NCBI RefSeq assembly: GCF_009768975.1
Contig: NZ_CP035733.1
Coordinates: 3,392,001 to 3,456,000, forward strand
DNA: 64,000 bases
Direction of reading: 5' to 3'
Source of the DNA: Sphingorhabdus lacus
GTDB taxonomy: Bacteria > Pseudomonadota > Alphaproteobacteria > Sphingomonadales > Sphingomonadaceae
Positions 1 through 9,088 of this stretch are shown here, one piece after another. The notes below the pieces were generated by a model, which was given only the letters and a program-made list of their open reading frames with translations, did not search any database and was not told the origin of the DNA. The stretch's first letter is position 1, and every line of letters begins with the position of its first letter. Both the position numbers and the translations under genes were made by a program.

Positions 1-23
1 ATTCCGACAATGGGGTAAGCTCC

Positions 24-893
24 ATGAAAATCGCGTTTATCGGGCTGGGCAATATGGGCGGCGGGATGGCTGCGAACCTTGTGAAAGCAGGGCATGAGGT
101 CAGCGCGTTCGACCTGTCGCCCGAGGCGCTTACCCGGGCGGAGGAGAATGGCTGCGCTGTCTTCGGCACCGTGCAGGAAGCCGTAACCGGCGTCGATGCC
201 GTCGTATCAATGCTTCCCAATGGCGCCATTGTCGACGCGGTCTATGGCGCGGATGTCATCGGCCAAGCGCCGCAAGGCGCGCTGTTCCTCGATTGCTCCA
301 CCATTGATGTGGACACCGCGCGTAAAGTAACAACGGCTGCAGAGGCCGCAGGCTATGCGATGGTCGACGCCCCGGTATCGGGCGGAATCGCCGCGGCCAA
401 TGGCGGCACGTTGACCTTCATGGTCGGTGGCACAGACGATGCCTTCGCGCGGGCCGAACCAATATTGGCGGCGATGGGTAAGGCGGTTATCCACGCGGGA
501 ACGAGCGGCGCAGGGCAGGCGGCGAAAATCTGCAACAACATGCTGTTGGGCGCTTCGATGATCGCGACTTGCGAGACGTTCAGACTGGCGGAAAAACTCG
601 GCCTCGATCTCCAGACCTTTTACGACATCTCGTCCAAGGCATCGGGTCAGAACTGGTCGATGACCAGCTATTGCCCCGTTCCCGGCGTCGGCCCCCAAAG
701 CCCCGCGGATAACGGCTATCAGGGCGGCTTTGCAGCAGCGCTGATGTTGAAGGACCTGAAGCTCGCGATGGAAGCGGCAGACTCGGTCGATGCCGAAGTG
801 CCCATGGGCGAAAAAGCCGCCGCGCTTTACGAGGCTTTCGCCCAAAACGGTTCAGGCGGCATGGATTTTTCGGCGATCATCAAAACGCTTTAA
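24..893 (+). CDS. mmsB: 3-hydroxyisobutyrate dehydrogenase
   Basis: Predicted NAD-dependent oxidation of 3-hydroxyisobutyrate to methylmalonate semialdehyde in valine breakdown, in the cytoplasm. The 289-residue length is normal for the family. The N-terminal Rossmann nucleotide-binding loop GLGNMGGGMAANL is at residues 7-19, the substrate-binding DAPVSGG signature at 115-121, and the catalytic lysine (K168) lies in GQAAKICNNMLL. A GGGG-containing ribosome site stands just before the ATG. It is convergent with rfbA (10 bp apart) and has no functional link to the polysaccharide genes. It probably closes a branched-chain amino acid operon lying to the left. A related beta-hydroxyacid dehydrogenase such as GarR is the alternative, but the DAPVSGG and KICNNMLL pattern favours MmsB. 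Confidence 0.9.
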   Translation: MKIAFIGLGNMGGGMAANLVKAGHEVSAFDLSPEALTRAEENGCAVFGTVQEAVTGVDAVVSMLPNGAIVDAVYGADVIGQAPQGALFLDCSTIDVDTARKVTTAAEAAGYAMVDAPVSGGIAAANGGTLTFMVGGTDDAFARAEPILAAMGKAVIHAGTSGAGQAAKICNNMLLGASMIATCETFRLAEKLGLDLQTFYDISSKASGQNWSMTSYCPVPGVGPQSPADNGYQGGFAAALMLKDLKLAMEAADSVDAEVPMGEKAAALYEAFAQNGSGGMDFSAIIKTL

Positions 894-902
894 GGGCAGC
901 TA

Positions 903-1769
903 TCACTTTTGCGCGAGATCCAGCAGATATTTCCCATAGGCTGTTTTCTCAAATAGCCTGCCCCGGGCGATAAGCTGGGTCTTGTCAATAAAGCCCTGCA
1001 AATAGGCGATTTCTTCGAGGCAGGCGATTTGGGTGCCGGTTCGTTTCTGGATCGTGCGTACAAATTCGCTCGCCTCAATCAGGCTGTCATGCGTGCCGGT
1101 ATCGAGCCAGGCATAGCCCCGGCCCATCCGTTCCACGTAGAGCTGATCGGCTTCCATGTAGATCCGGTTGAGATCGGTGATTTCAAGTTCGCCGCGGGCA
1201 GACGGCTTTAGCTGACGTGCATATTCCGCCGCGTTTCCGTCATAAAAATAGAGGCCGGTAACCGCCCAGTCCGATTTGGGCGCGGTCGGTTTTTCTTCAA
1301 TGCTGATTGCGCGTCCGTCGCTGTTCAATTCCACCACGCCATAAACGGTAGGATTGTCGACATGGTACGCAAACACCGTGGCACCCGTGGTTCGCGTCCG
1401 GGCATGGGATAGAAGTTCGCTAAAGCCGGCGCCGAAAAATATATTGTCACCCAGAACAAGCGCGGACGGTTCAGTACCTATAAAATCGGCTCCGATATGA
1501 TAGGCCTGGGCAAGACCCTCTGGCTTGGGTTGAATGGCAAATTCGATATTCAGGCCAAGCTCGCGGCCATCGTCGAAAAGACGCCGATAATTATCAATAT
1601 ATTCGGGCGAAGAAATGATCAGAATGTCACTAATTCCCGCCAGCATCAGCGCCGACAACGGGTAATAGATCATCGGCTTATCATAGATAGGCAGCAGCTG
1701 TTTGTTGACTGCCAATGTCGCGGGGTGAAGGCGTGTGCCGCTACCCCCTGCTAAAATAATGCCACGCAT
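903..1769 (-). CDS. rfbA: Glucose-1-phosphate thymidylyltransferase
   Basis: Makes dTDP-glucose from glucose-1-phosphate and dTTP, the first step of dTDP-L-rhamnose synthesis. The nucleotidyltransferase loop GGSGTRL is at residues 8-14 and the sugar-phosphate binding stretch [16 protein letters not shown] follows. I place the start at the ATG that begins MRGIILAGG, because AGGGA lies 8 bases upstream and the extra 20 codons further upstream do not look like the family. This gives 288 residues, the usual size. It is the last gene of the rfbC-rfbB-rfbD-rfbA operon, 22 bp after rfbD. The rhamnose presumably goes into the exopolysaccharide built by the genes to the right. Confidence 0.95.
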   Translation of the reverse strand: MRGIILAGGSGTRLHPATLAVNKQLLPIYDKPMIYYPLSALMLAGISDILIISSPEYIDNYRRLFDDGRELGLNIEFAIQPKPEGLAQAYHIGADFIGTEPSALVLGDNIFFGAGFSELLSHARTRTTGATVFAYHVDNPTVYGVVELNSDGRAISIEEKPTAPKSDWAVTGLYFYDGNAAEYARQLKPSARGELEITDLNRIYMEADQLYVERMGRGYAWLDTGTHDSLIEASEFVRTIQKRTGTQIACLEEIAYLQGFIDKTQLIARGRLFEKTAYGKYLLDLAQK

Positions 1770-1791
1770 AGAATAATCCCTGGTACGATAT

Positions 1792-2658
1792 TTAACGAAA
1801 ATGTTCTTCCAATATGCTGTCGACCGCATGTTGCCAGCTTTGAGCTTCTATTCCAAAATCCCGCGCAAGCTTCCGGGTAGCCAGTCTCGAATTGGCAGGC
1901 CTGCGGGCAGGAGTAGGGTAAGAGGTCGTCGGTATCGGCGTAAGCTGTGGTGCGCGAACGCCAAATTTTTCCGCTTGTTTGAAAATATAGGCGGCCAGCT
2001 CAAACCAGCTTGCTTCACCCTGGTTCACGAAATGCCATGTCCCGCTTTTGTCGCGCAACTGTTGCGCGATCGTCAGGACCGCTTGGGCCAAGTCGCCGAC
2101 GCTGGTTGGGTTCCCGACCTGGTCCGATACAATCTGAAGTTCATCGCGCTCACCACCCAAGCGCAACATTGTCGTCAAAAAATTTCGGCCCTTTGGGTCC
2201 AGTAACCACGCCGTGCGGACAATGGCGTGCTGCACACCTGTGGCGCGGATCGCATTTTCACCGGCCAGTTTAGTCATACCATATATTCCAAGAGGATTTA
2301 CCGGATCATCTTCATCATAGGGCGCCTGCTTTGTGCCGTCGAAGACATAATCGGTCGAAACATGAATGATCGGAATGCTCCGCCGCGCGCATTCCTCCGC
2401 CAATATTGCCGGCGCAGTGCCGTTGACGGCATGTGCGATTTCCGCGTCGCTTTCAGCCTTGTCGACGGCGGTGTAAGCCGCGCAGTTGATTACACCGTCC
2501 AGATTCTGGGCGGCCATGCTCGCTCGGATAGCGTCGGGATCGGACAAATCCATCTCGGAGCGCGTCGGACAAAATATTTCGAAATCCAGATCTTGGGATA
2601 GCTCTGCCACCGCCCCGCCAAGTTGTCCGGTGGTGCCGGTAACCAGCCAACGACCCAT
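1792..2658 (-). CDS. rfbD: dTDP-4-dehydrorhamnose reductase
   Basis: Final NADPH-dependent reduction giving dTDP-L-rhamnose. It is an extended short-chain dehydrogenase: the cofactor loop TGTTGQLG is at residues 7-14, a STDYVFDG segment follows, and the catalytic YGMTK (YxxxK) motif sits near the middle. The start is the ATG whose first base is the last base of the rfbB stop (TGATG overlap), so translation is coupled. An in-frame TTG directly upstream is less likely. It is 288 residues long, as expected, and is third gene in the rfb operon. Confidence 0.94.
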   Translation of the reverse strand: MGRWLVTGTTGQLGGAVAELSQDLDFEIFCPTRSEMDLSDPDAIRASMAAQNLDGVINCAAYTAVDKAESDAEIAHAVNGTAPAILAEECARRSIPIIHVSTDYVFDGTKQAPYDEDDPVNPLGIYGMTKLAGENAIRATGVQHAIVRTAWLLDPKGRNFLTTMLRLGGERDELQIVSDQVGNPTSVGDLAQAVLTIAQQLRDKSGTWHFVNQGEASWFELAAYIFKQAEKFGVRAPQLTPIPTTSYPTPARRPANSRLATRKLARDFGIEAQSWQHAVDSILEEHFR

Positions 2659-3740
2659 CAATCCGGGACCCCGGTTTTTTGAAGACCCAAGCGGTCACCC
2701 TGATAGGCACCGGACATGATGTCTTCCCACCATGTGCGGTTATCGAGATACCATTGGACTGTTGCGCCTATGCCGTCTTCAAAACTGTGCTTCGGTTTCC
2801 AGCCAAGCTCATTTTCCAATTTTGTCGCGTCGATCGCATAGCGGAAATCATGACCGGGTCGATCGGATACGAATGTGATCTGGTTTCGGTAACTGCGCCC
2901 GTCCGCCTTTGGACTAAGTCTATCAAGCGTGTCGCAAATTGCTTCGACAACAGCGATATTGGTCCGCTCGGACCGCCCGCCAATCATGTAGCTGTCGCCG
3001 ACCTTGCCCTTTTCAAACACGGCTTGCAGCGCCCGAACATGATCGTCCACATAAAGCCAGTCGCGCACATTGTCGCCGGCGCCATAGACAGGCAAATTTT
3101 CACCGGCCAGGCATTTGATGATCATCAGAGGGATCAGCTTTTCCGGGAAGTGGAACGGACCGTAATTGTTGGAGCAATTTGTAATCAGTACCGGCAAGCC
3201 ATAGGTATGGTGCCACGCCCGGACGAGGTGGTCCGAACCGGCCTTGCTTGCCGAATAGGGTGATCGCGGATCGTAAGCCGTTTCCTCGGTGAAAAATCCG
3301 TCTTCGCCCAATGCCCCGAATACTTCGTCCGTGGAGATATGGTGAAAGCGAAAACTTTCCTTTGAAGCGCCGTCGAGGGACCGCCAATAGTTCAGAGTTG
3401 CCGAAAGCATCGAAAAGGTTCCGACAAGATTGGTCTCGATAAAAGCTGCGGGCCCGTCGATTGAACGATCCACATGACTTTCAGCCGCCAAGTGGGTCAC
3501 GACATCGGGTTTGAACGACCGGAGAATCTCGGTGATTTTTGCCGTGTCGCAGATATTGGCTTGCACGAAATCGTAACGATCCGATTCCGCAACGGATGCG
3601 AGAGATTCGAGATTCCCGGCATAAGTCAGTGCGTCAACATTCAGCACATTGTGCGAGGTGTTCTGGACCAAATGGCGCACCAAAGCCGAACCGATAAATC
3701 CGGCACCGCCAGTGACAAGGATGTTTAGCGGTTGGCTCAT
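2658..3740 (-). CDS. rfbB: dTDP-glucose 4,6-dehydratase
   Basis: Converts dTDP-glucose to dTDP-4-keto-6-deoxyglucose with bound NAD. The Rossmann motif GGAGFIG is at residues 11-17, followed by the [10 protein letters not shown] segment, which carries the Thr-Asp-Glu catalytic group. The [15 protein letters not shown] stretch carries the YxxxK pair. It is 360 residues long, typical of RmlB. It overlaps rfbC by 4 bp at its start and rfbD by 1 bp at its end, so the operon is tightly coupled. Confidence 0.96.
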   Translation of the reverse strand: MSQPLNILVTGGAGFIGSALVRHLVQNTSHNVLNVDALTYAGNLESLASVAESDRYDFVQANICDTAKITEILRSFKPDVVTHLAAESHVDRSIDGPAAFIETNLVGTFSMLSATLNYWRSLDGASKESFRFHHISTDEVFGALGEDGFFTEETAYDPRSPYSASKAGSDHLVRAWHHTYGLPVLITNCSNNYGPFHFPEKLIPLMIIKCLAGENLPVYGAGDNVRDWLYVDDHVRALQAVFEKGKVGDSYMIGGRSERTNIAVVEAICDTLDRLSPKADGRSYRNQITFVSDRPGHDFRYAIDATKLENELGWKPKHSFEDGIGATVQWYLDNRTWWEDIMSGAYQGDRLGLQKTGVPD

Positions 3741-4306
3741 TTGGGAACTTTCAGCGGCTGGAGCGGGTTGCCATCATAAGGGAAGTCGATATCTGCTTCC
3801 TTTAACATCGGCAATTTCCTGTCCTTTTCAGAAAGCAACGGAGCCCGGCCTTGGAGAGGCCAATCAATGCCGATTGTGCTGTCATCCCAGGCTATTCCGC
3901 CATCTGCCTCCGGTGCGTAATAGGCGTCGACCTTATACGCAACCTCGGTATCATCTTCCAAGGTGAGGAAGCCATGGGCGTATCCCGATGGAATAAAAAG
4001 CTGCTCTCCCTTTTCGGCGGTTAACTCCGCGCCGATCCATGCGCCGAAAGTCGGTGAATCGCGACGAATATCCACCGCGACATCGAATATGCGGCCTCGT
4101 AAGCACCGCACCAGCTTGGCTTGAGCGTAGGGGATGGACTGATAATGAAGTCCGCGAATTGTCCCGGCCTGTCGTGACAGTGAATGATTGTCCTGACAAA
4201 AATCAGTCACGATACCCAAATCGGCATAACGTTGTCGGGTCCATGTTTCTACAAACCATCCGCGCGCATCTGCGAAAAATCTTGGAATGATCAGCTGGAC
4301 CGTCAT
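3737..4306 (-). CDS. rfbC: dTDP-4-dehydrorhamnose 3,5-epimerase
   Basis: Cupin-fold epimerase that inverts C3 and C5 of the keto sugar in dTDP-rhamnose synthesis. The [14 protein letters not shown] stretch near the N terminus and QDNHSLS followed by GTIRGLHYQ are family signatures, with the catalytic base His54 in RGLHYQ. The 189 residues match the family. It is first gene of the rfb operon, so the promoter should lie in the 118 bp between this start and the stop of the cell-wall hydrolase gene upstream. That gap shows no clear terminator, so read-through is possible. Confidence 0.95.
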   Translation of the reverse strand: MTVQLIIPRFFADARGWFVETWTRQRYADLGIVTDFCQDNHSLSRQAGTIRGLHYQSIPYAQAKLVRCLRGRIFDVAVDIRRDSPTFGAWIGAELTAEKGEQLFIPSGYAHGFLTLEDDTEVAYKVDAYYAPEADGGIAWDDSTIGIDWPLQGRAPLLSEKDRKLPMLKEADIDFPYDGNPLQPLKVPK

Positions 4307-4424
4307 GACATCCGCTCAAACGTGCTAACTGAGTTCAACAATATTGGTTCGATCATTAACGAGTGTCCGCTTTCGATGGCTTTGGTCAAACCGATATATT
4401 TCGGCATATTCACGTGGTTCCGGC

Positions 4425-5480
4425 TTATTGGCGATCTATCAAAAGTGACGGACCGTCCGCGCGAGTACCGACCCGATTCTTATCTACGATGAGCCCGCTG
4501 CCATTGACGATGCCAGCTTTCTCTTTTCTGTTCTGGTTTTCGGAGATTATCCGTGTCTGCGGAGTGACCAGCAAGCCGGTCTCACTTTTAGCATCGTGTA
4601 ATTCGGTGCTTAAGGGGCGCTCCATTTCGATTGCAGCCGCTACATCCGCATCGGCGCCAATATTCACGAAAATCTCTTCAGATACCGGGGTCGAACCGGC
4701 GACTTTCATCTGTGGCAGTTGTTCAATTCCCGAATAGCGGTTCCGAAACGCCGCCAGGGTTCCGTTACGTCCCGACCACCTGTAAAAAATGTGCGAACCG
4801 ACTGTCCTGAGCTTTGAGAGGCTGGAGCTCCAATAGGGGACGACCCAGATGGTGTGATAATGCGTGGCCAGCCCGACGCTCGGCTCCACATAGCCCGCAA
4901 GCGCCCGTGCTGCGATAGCCTGCGCACGTGCCCAACCCGCCTGTGACGGACGCCGCGCGAGAGAGCCGTCGCATGTGAAGCTGAACTGGCAACCTGTGGT
5001 CCGTTCGGACCCTTGAAAAACGACGCCACACACGCTGTTGGCATATTCAGGATGCCTGACGCGGTTCAATACCACCTGGGCAACGGCGCGCTGTCCTGTA
5101 ACACTCTCTGAATCCGCCTCATAATAGACGGCGGCTGTCAGGCACTCGATCGCCAGCATTTTGCTTCGCGCGGATATGGATGACGACTGGATGGAAAACG
5201 GCAGAGCAGGGACGATTGGCTCTTGCGTGTCCGGTACTGCGGCGTTGATCGCCACTGCCGCCTCCGGGTCGACATCTTCTCTAAAGCGAAACTGGATGGG
5301 TTCGGATGCCGGGGGCTTCGCCGCTTCCTTGCTGTCCTGCGAAATTCGCCAGATGCCTATCGGTGCTGCGATAGCTGTATAGACGGCGCCAACCGCAACC
5401 GAAAGCAGCAGTCCCACCGCTGCGAACAGCGCGAAAATGCCTACCGATCTAGATGCATATTTGGCTTTGGAGCGCAGCAT
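4425..5480 (-). CDS. Cell-wall hydrolase, SleB/CwlJ type
   Basis: Predicted membrane-anchored peptidoglycan hydrolase. One N-terminal membrane segment (about residues 12-38) is followed by a periplasmic domain of the hydrolase_2 (SleB/CwlJ) family. Family signs are LTAAVYYEADSE, which carries the conserved Glu, then GQRAVAQVVLNRVRHP and a Cys-rich CQFSFTCDG stretch. The last 100 or so residues are low in recognisable motifs. It lies between the rhamnose operon and a PEP-CTERM gene, all on the same strand. Local wall remodelling for the export complex is a possible role, but SleB-like genes are common in sphingomonads and its presence here may be chance. Confidence 0.85.
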   Translation of the reverse strand: MLRSKAKYASRSVGIFALFAAVGLLLSVAVGAVYTAIAAPIGIWRISQDSKEAAKPPASEPIQFRFREDVDPEAAVAINAAVPDTQEPIVPALPFSIQSSSISARSKMLAIECLTAAVYYEADSESVTGQRAVAQVVLNRVRHPEYANSVCGVVFQGSERTTGCQFSFTCDGSLARRPSQAGWARAQAIAARALAGYVEPSVGLATHYHTIWVVPYWSSSLSKLRTVGSHIFYRWSGRNGTLAAFRNRYSGIEQLPQMKVAGSTPVSEEIFVNIGADADVAAAIEMERPLSTELHDAKSETGLLVTPQTRIISENQNRKEKAGIVNGSGLIVDKNRVGTRADGPSLLIDRQ

Positions 5481-5521
5481 GTCATCCCGTCAACTTAATG
5501 GGCCATCTTCTTAACAAGAAA

Positions 5522-5549
5522 GAGGCCAGCCATCATGTGGCCAGCCTCC
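5522..5549 (-). terminator. Possible terminator of the PEP-CTERM gene
   Basis: On the minus strand an imperfect inverted repeat (GAGGC ... GCCTC with inner GGCC pairings) is followed by TTTCTT, 32 bp after the PEP-CTERM stop codon. The pairing has mismatches and alternative registers, so this is a weak call. Confidence 0.35.
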
Positions 5550-5581
5550 AACTCAAATGCAATTGGTAAGATCAGCAGCTG

Positions 5582-6238
5582 TTATGCAAACTGGAAACGT
5601 ACCCGCGTTTTGGCCCGGCTGCGCATTGCGAAACCGATGGCGCCAAAACCAAGAAGCATCAGCATCCAGGTGCCGGGTTCAGGAACCGCGTATACGGCGT
5701 CCATATCCGCTCTCAATGCAACGGGATTAACCCCACCGCCTGCTTGGTTGAATACGTTGAATACGACGGTGTTCGTTCCAAAAAGGAAATTACCGCCCGT
5801 GTTCAGCGCGATGCCCGCGCCGTTGAATGACGTATTGCCCGTGGTTACCGGGTTGGTGATCAGTACCCCGTTCAGCAAAATAGATACGATATTGTTATCG
5901 GCCCACAATGTTCCGATCAACCGTGCTGTCGACAGCTGCGCAAACGCTGGGATCGTGAATACGCGTGTGAAGGCAAAGGTCGTGTTACCTGGCTGGTTGG
6001 TCGTGGTTTCCGGATAGATATATTGGGCGCCATTCACAGGGGCGTTGTTCGGCGCGTTGTACGTAACTGGTACGGACGATGGAACAACAGCCGTTGTGGT
6101 GACATTCGTCGTCAGGTTTGTCACCGTCCAGCTGCTGTTAGTGTCCAGCGACTGCGTGATCTGGGTGGCTGCAGAAGCAGCGGTAGGAAGGGAGACTGCG
6201 GAGAAGGTTAACGCCAATGCCAATGTGTGCTTAATCAT
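5582..6238 (-). CDS. PEP-CTERM sorting domain protein
   Basis: Secreted protein of unknown function carrying an exosortase sorting tail. It has a signal peptide (about residues 1-23, ending near ASA). A Thr/Asn/Val-rich beta-type body follows, then a C-terminal PEPGTWMLMLLGFG starting at residue 186, a hydrophobic helix and a basic end. The start is the ATG of MIKHTLAL, because AGGGA stands about 8 bases upstream; seven further in-frame codons upstream have no such support. It is 218 residues long. The exosortase at 29091 is the likely processing enzyme. The upstream region (6239-6819) is long and could hold regulation. Confidence 0.85.
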   Translation of the reverse strand: MIKHTLALALTFSAVSLPTAASAATQITQSLDTNSSWTVTNLTTNVTTTAVVPSSVPVTYNAPNNAPVNGAQYIYPETTTNQPGNTTFAFTRVFTIPAFAQLSTARLIGTLWADNNIVSILLNGVLITNPVTTGNTSFNGAGIALNTGGNFLFGTNTVVFNVFNQAGGGVNPVALRADMDAVYAVPEPGTWMLMLLGFGAIGFAMRSRAKTRVRFQFA

Positions 6239-6819
6239 GTTTAGTCCCTTTTTATCCAAACAAAGCCTTATTCAAGCGAAGCTGGGACACATTATTGCTG
6301 CGTCCGCACATCGAAATTCCGACTTATTATACTTGGTCTAACCTTTGTTGCGGCCAGACTGTTCCTTACCAAATGCAATTTCTTTCAAGTAATGAAACTG
6401 CACTTCAACTAAACCACACCTTCCAGTTGGAATGCCCTTCGACACAACTGGGCAGGGTAACCTACCGATCTATTTGATGTTCGCAGTTACAAGGATATGC
6501 CCTGCGATATATTTTTGTTAACCGCATTAGATAAGGTCGGGTATTTACTATCCGTTAACTAATGTCAACAGCCTGCCGCAAAATAAATTGTGCAGTGCGG
6601 CATCGGGGATTGCCATCGGTCACTCCCGTAGCGGTAGGACGATTATAAGATATTGAAAATGCTAAAAATATATAGGGTTCGTCGAACGTGGTCTGCCTAT
6701 GAAATCTCTTGTAAAATCAGACGAACCGAAATCAGGCGGGGTGCCGCACGCACATAATCGTATCGGTCGGTTACCTATATCCGAAGATGTGGCGAAGATG
6801 CGCGGAAACATAAGAAAAA
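6239..6819. other. Gene-free AT-rich interval
   Basis: About 580 bp between the BY-kinase gene and the PEP-CTERM gene, both on the minus strand. It is clearly more AT-rich than its surroundings, especially about 6480-6690, and contains repeated TTAAC words (near 6517 and 6553). I found no convincing coding frame, tRNA or strong hairpin-plus-T terminator. It should contain the promoter of the PEP-CTERM gene and the end of the EPS export operon transcript. Confidence 0.5.
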
Positions 6820-7608
6820 TCAGGTTTTTGTGCTGTAATAGCCCTCATATTTGCCGCCATATCCATAGGGATCGCCAACTCCGCCGTTGAAACGATTAAA
6901 TACAGTTCCCAAAAGCGGCGTAGGTTCAATGAATTGCAGGGCGCTTTGAAGTTGCTTTTTAGTTGTAACGCCCTGTTCGACAATCATCACCACGCCGTCC
7001 AGCTGACCTGCGACAAGGATGGCATCGTCATTCGCAAAGATCGGCGGCAGGTCGACAATGACGATAGCGTCGGCGGGCAATGCGCGCATGACTGCGATCA
7101 GCGATTCAAACCGATCGCCGACCATCAACTCGGCTGAATTGACCATCGCGGGGTAGGACGGGAACACGGCGAGATTTGTGGTCCCGATGCGGCGACCTAT
7201 GGATTTGAGCTCGACATCATCGCCCATCAGAAATTCGGTTAGTCCGACATTGCCTCTAATTCCGAAGATACCGGCGACGGATGCGCGCCGCAAATCGAGA
7301 TCAAGTAAATAGGTTTTCCGGTTCGAGAGCATCCCCAACGACGCGGCCAGATTCGATGCGACAAAGGATTTGCCGGCACCAGGCGCCGCCGATGTGATCC
7401 CGATCAGCTTACCGTGTGTCGGCCCCAGCTTCTTGATGATTTGAGCCCGGAGCAGGTTGAAAGGCCGCGACCTTGCATCATTGGAGTCGACGGCGACCAG
7501 CTTGTCGCTCGACTGCGCGGGGTCCAAAACGTCCAGGGTTTCGAGAAATGGTACATTAATCAGACGCTTTTCGTCGTTAAATGCAATCCGTCCATATGGT
7601 TCGTTCAT
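6820..7608 (-). CDS. Bacterial tyrosine kinase of EPS export
   Basis: BY-kinase (CpsD/EpsG/Wzc C-terminal type) that controls polysaccharide chain length and export by cycles of tyrosine autophosphorylation. It is cytoplasmic and partners the GumC/Wzz protein encoded just upstream. The Walker A loop SAAPGAGKS is at residues 73-81, Walker A' LLDLDLR at 101-107, and a Walker B-like IVIVDLPP lies further on. The C-terminal tyrosine cluster (Y248, Y250, Y254, Y257, Y258) is the expected phosphorylation tail. At 262 residues it is a stand-alone kinase, as in PEP-CTERM/exosortase EPS loci. It is last of a four-gene operon with its partner 19 bp upstream. Confidence 0.9.
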   Translation of the reverse strand: MNEPYGRIAFNDEKRLINVPFLETLDVLDPAQSSDKLVAVDSNDARSRPFNLLRAQIIKKLGPTHGKLIGITSAAPGAGKSFVASNLAASLGMLSNRKTYLLDLDLRRASVAGIFGIRGNVGLTEFLMGDDVELKSIGRRIGTTNLAVFPSYPAMVNSAELMVGDRFESLIAVMRALPADAIVIVDLPPIFANDDAILVAGQLDGVVMIVEQGVTTKKQLQSALQFIEPTPLLGTVFNRFNGGVGDPYGYGGKYEGYYSTKT

Positions 7609-7627
7609 TGTACCAATCTTTCGTAAA

Positions 7628-9088
7628 TTAGGACGATTGCCTGCGGCGGAAATTGGTCATTCTTGCCCAGACCCGGCTTGCCCAGCCCATCGATGCATCG
7701 CCTACACCGGGAATCGTCGGTATCGAAACAAGGGGTGCAAAACCGGTGGCCGCCTGAATATCAAGCACATCGCGGACGGGGCGTCTGATTATTTCGATCA
7801 ACAATATCACCATCAGGCCAAGACCAAAACCCATTCCAAGTCCGCCCGCGATGAGTATCGGGCGATTGGGGGATATGGCTTTATCCGGAACGACGGGCGG
7901 ATCGATGACGGACAAACGCTCGCCCTTCTGTTCATTCTCGGCCTTCGCGTTCGATTGCGCAGCCATCAGGCGCGTGGATACGCCTTCATATTGCTTGTTC
8001 AGGGCGTCCAGTTTCTGCTGCTGCTGGGCGACTTCTTCGAGGATAAGCGGCGCGCGGGCTTGCGCGCCCTGGATCGCCGAGATGCGCGAGCTTTCCTGCG
8101 CCTTTGCGGATTGCAGGGCGCCGATCTGGGCGTTGTTGGAGGCGATCTGCTGGTCGATCGTGTCCTGCGGCAGCTTGGCCAGATTATCCGCCGCCAACCG
8201 CCGTGCCTCGGCCAGACGTCGCTTGGCAATGGCGATGTCGGGATGGTTTTCCGAATAGCGCGCTTGCGCCGCCGCGAGCTCTGCCTGCGCGCTGGCGACC
8301 AGCGGATCGCGTTCGGACGAGGATTTACGCGCCTCCCGTTGGGCGTTCAGCTGGATATTTTCGCGCTGGAGGGCGATGATCTGCGCGTCATATCCGCCGG
8401 ATTGGCCAGCGAAAATCGACATGCCCGTGCTCGACAGAGCCGCTCCATTCGCGCCCTTGACCTGTTCGATCGAGCTTTCGAGCGCGGATATCTGCGTTTG
8501 TAGGGCGGTTGCCTGCTCGGTGAGGAACTGGACGGTGTTCGTCGCTTGCTCCGAATTTTTCGTCGCATCCAGCAGCAGAACCTGCTCGGTCATATCCTGC
8601 GCAACGGCCTGAGCCTGCGCGGCGGTCTCATAATCGAAGCTCAGCGAAAAAGCGACGGTCGAGGATTTGCCGTTGCCCGCTTTCTGGAACTGGGCCGAGA
8701 CCGCGTCGATTGCAGTGGACGTACGCATGTCTTCCACAATTTCCGACAGGGATTTGCGCGCGCGGTCCTTGGTGTACAGACGATGTTTCTGGATAAGCTC
8801 GATCAGTCGTGGTCGGCTCAGCACCTGTTGGCGGATTTTCGCGATGCGCTGATCGATGATATCCATGTCCTGCGTCCCCGCCACGTCTTCGGGCAGCAAG
8901 GGCGATTCCACCAGAAGGGTCGCCGTCGAGCGGTACATGGTCGGCAACAGAAAGGCAGCCGCAATGCCGGCAATGAGGCACAGGATGGTCGGAATGATAA
9001 TCCAGTAGATGCGCTGCCTTATAATTGCCGGCAGATGCGCCAGCAGATTCGGGGACATGTCCTCATCTTCAAAGGTATCGCGGCCCAT
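7628..9088 (-). CDS. GumC/Wzz-type polysaccharide copolymerase
   Basis: Inner-membrane chain-length determinant (PCP family) for exopolysaccharide. It has an N-terminal membrane helix (about residues 26-50) and a long periplasmic coiled-coil section rich in Ala, Gln and Glu. A second helix near 418-440 follows a PNRP motif, which is the usual PCP signature. The 486 residues fit GumC-like proteins that act with a separate BY-kinase. The start codon shares bases with the stop of the outer-membrane gene upstream (TAATG), showing translational coupling. Confidence 0.9.
   Translation of the reverse strand: MGRDTFEDEDMSPNLLAHLPAIIRQRIYWIIIPTILCLIAGIAAAFLLPTMYRSTATLLVESPLLPEDVAGTQDMDIIDQRIAKIRQQVLSRPRLIELIQKHRLYTKDRARKSLSEIVEDMRTSTAIDAVSAQFQKAGNGKSSTVAFSLSFDYETAAQAQAVAQDMTEQVLLLDATKNSEQATNTVQFLTEQATALQTQISALESSIEQVKGANGAALSSTGMSIFAGQSGGYDAQIIALQRENIQLNAQREARKSSSERDPLVASAQAELAAAQARYSENHPDIAIAKRRLAEARRLAADNLAKLPQDTIDQQIASNNAQIGALQSAKAQESSRISAIQGAQARAPLILEEVAQQQQKLDALNKQYEGVSTRLMAAQSNAKAENEQKGERLSVIDPPVVPDKAISPNRPILIAGGLGMGFGLGLMVILLIEIIRRPVRDVLDIQAATGFAPLVSIPTIPGVGDASMGWASRVWARMTNFRRRQSS

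Noticed and set aside
1-18. Possible 3' end of an upstream gene (in-frame codons ending in TAA at 16-18).
   Set aside because: Six codons cannot identify a gene, though an upstream gene coupled to the dehydrogenase is plausible.
207-845. Long open frame opposite the 3-hydroxyisobutyrate dehydrogenase gene.
   Set aside because: It is the shadow of a well-supported gene: Cys/Arg/His-rich, with no motif or ribosome site.
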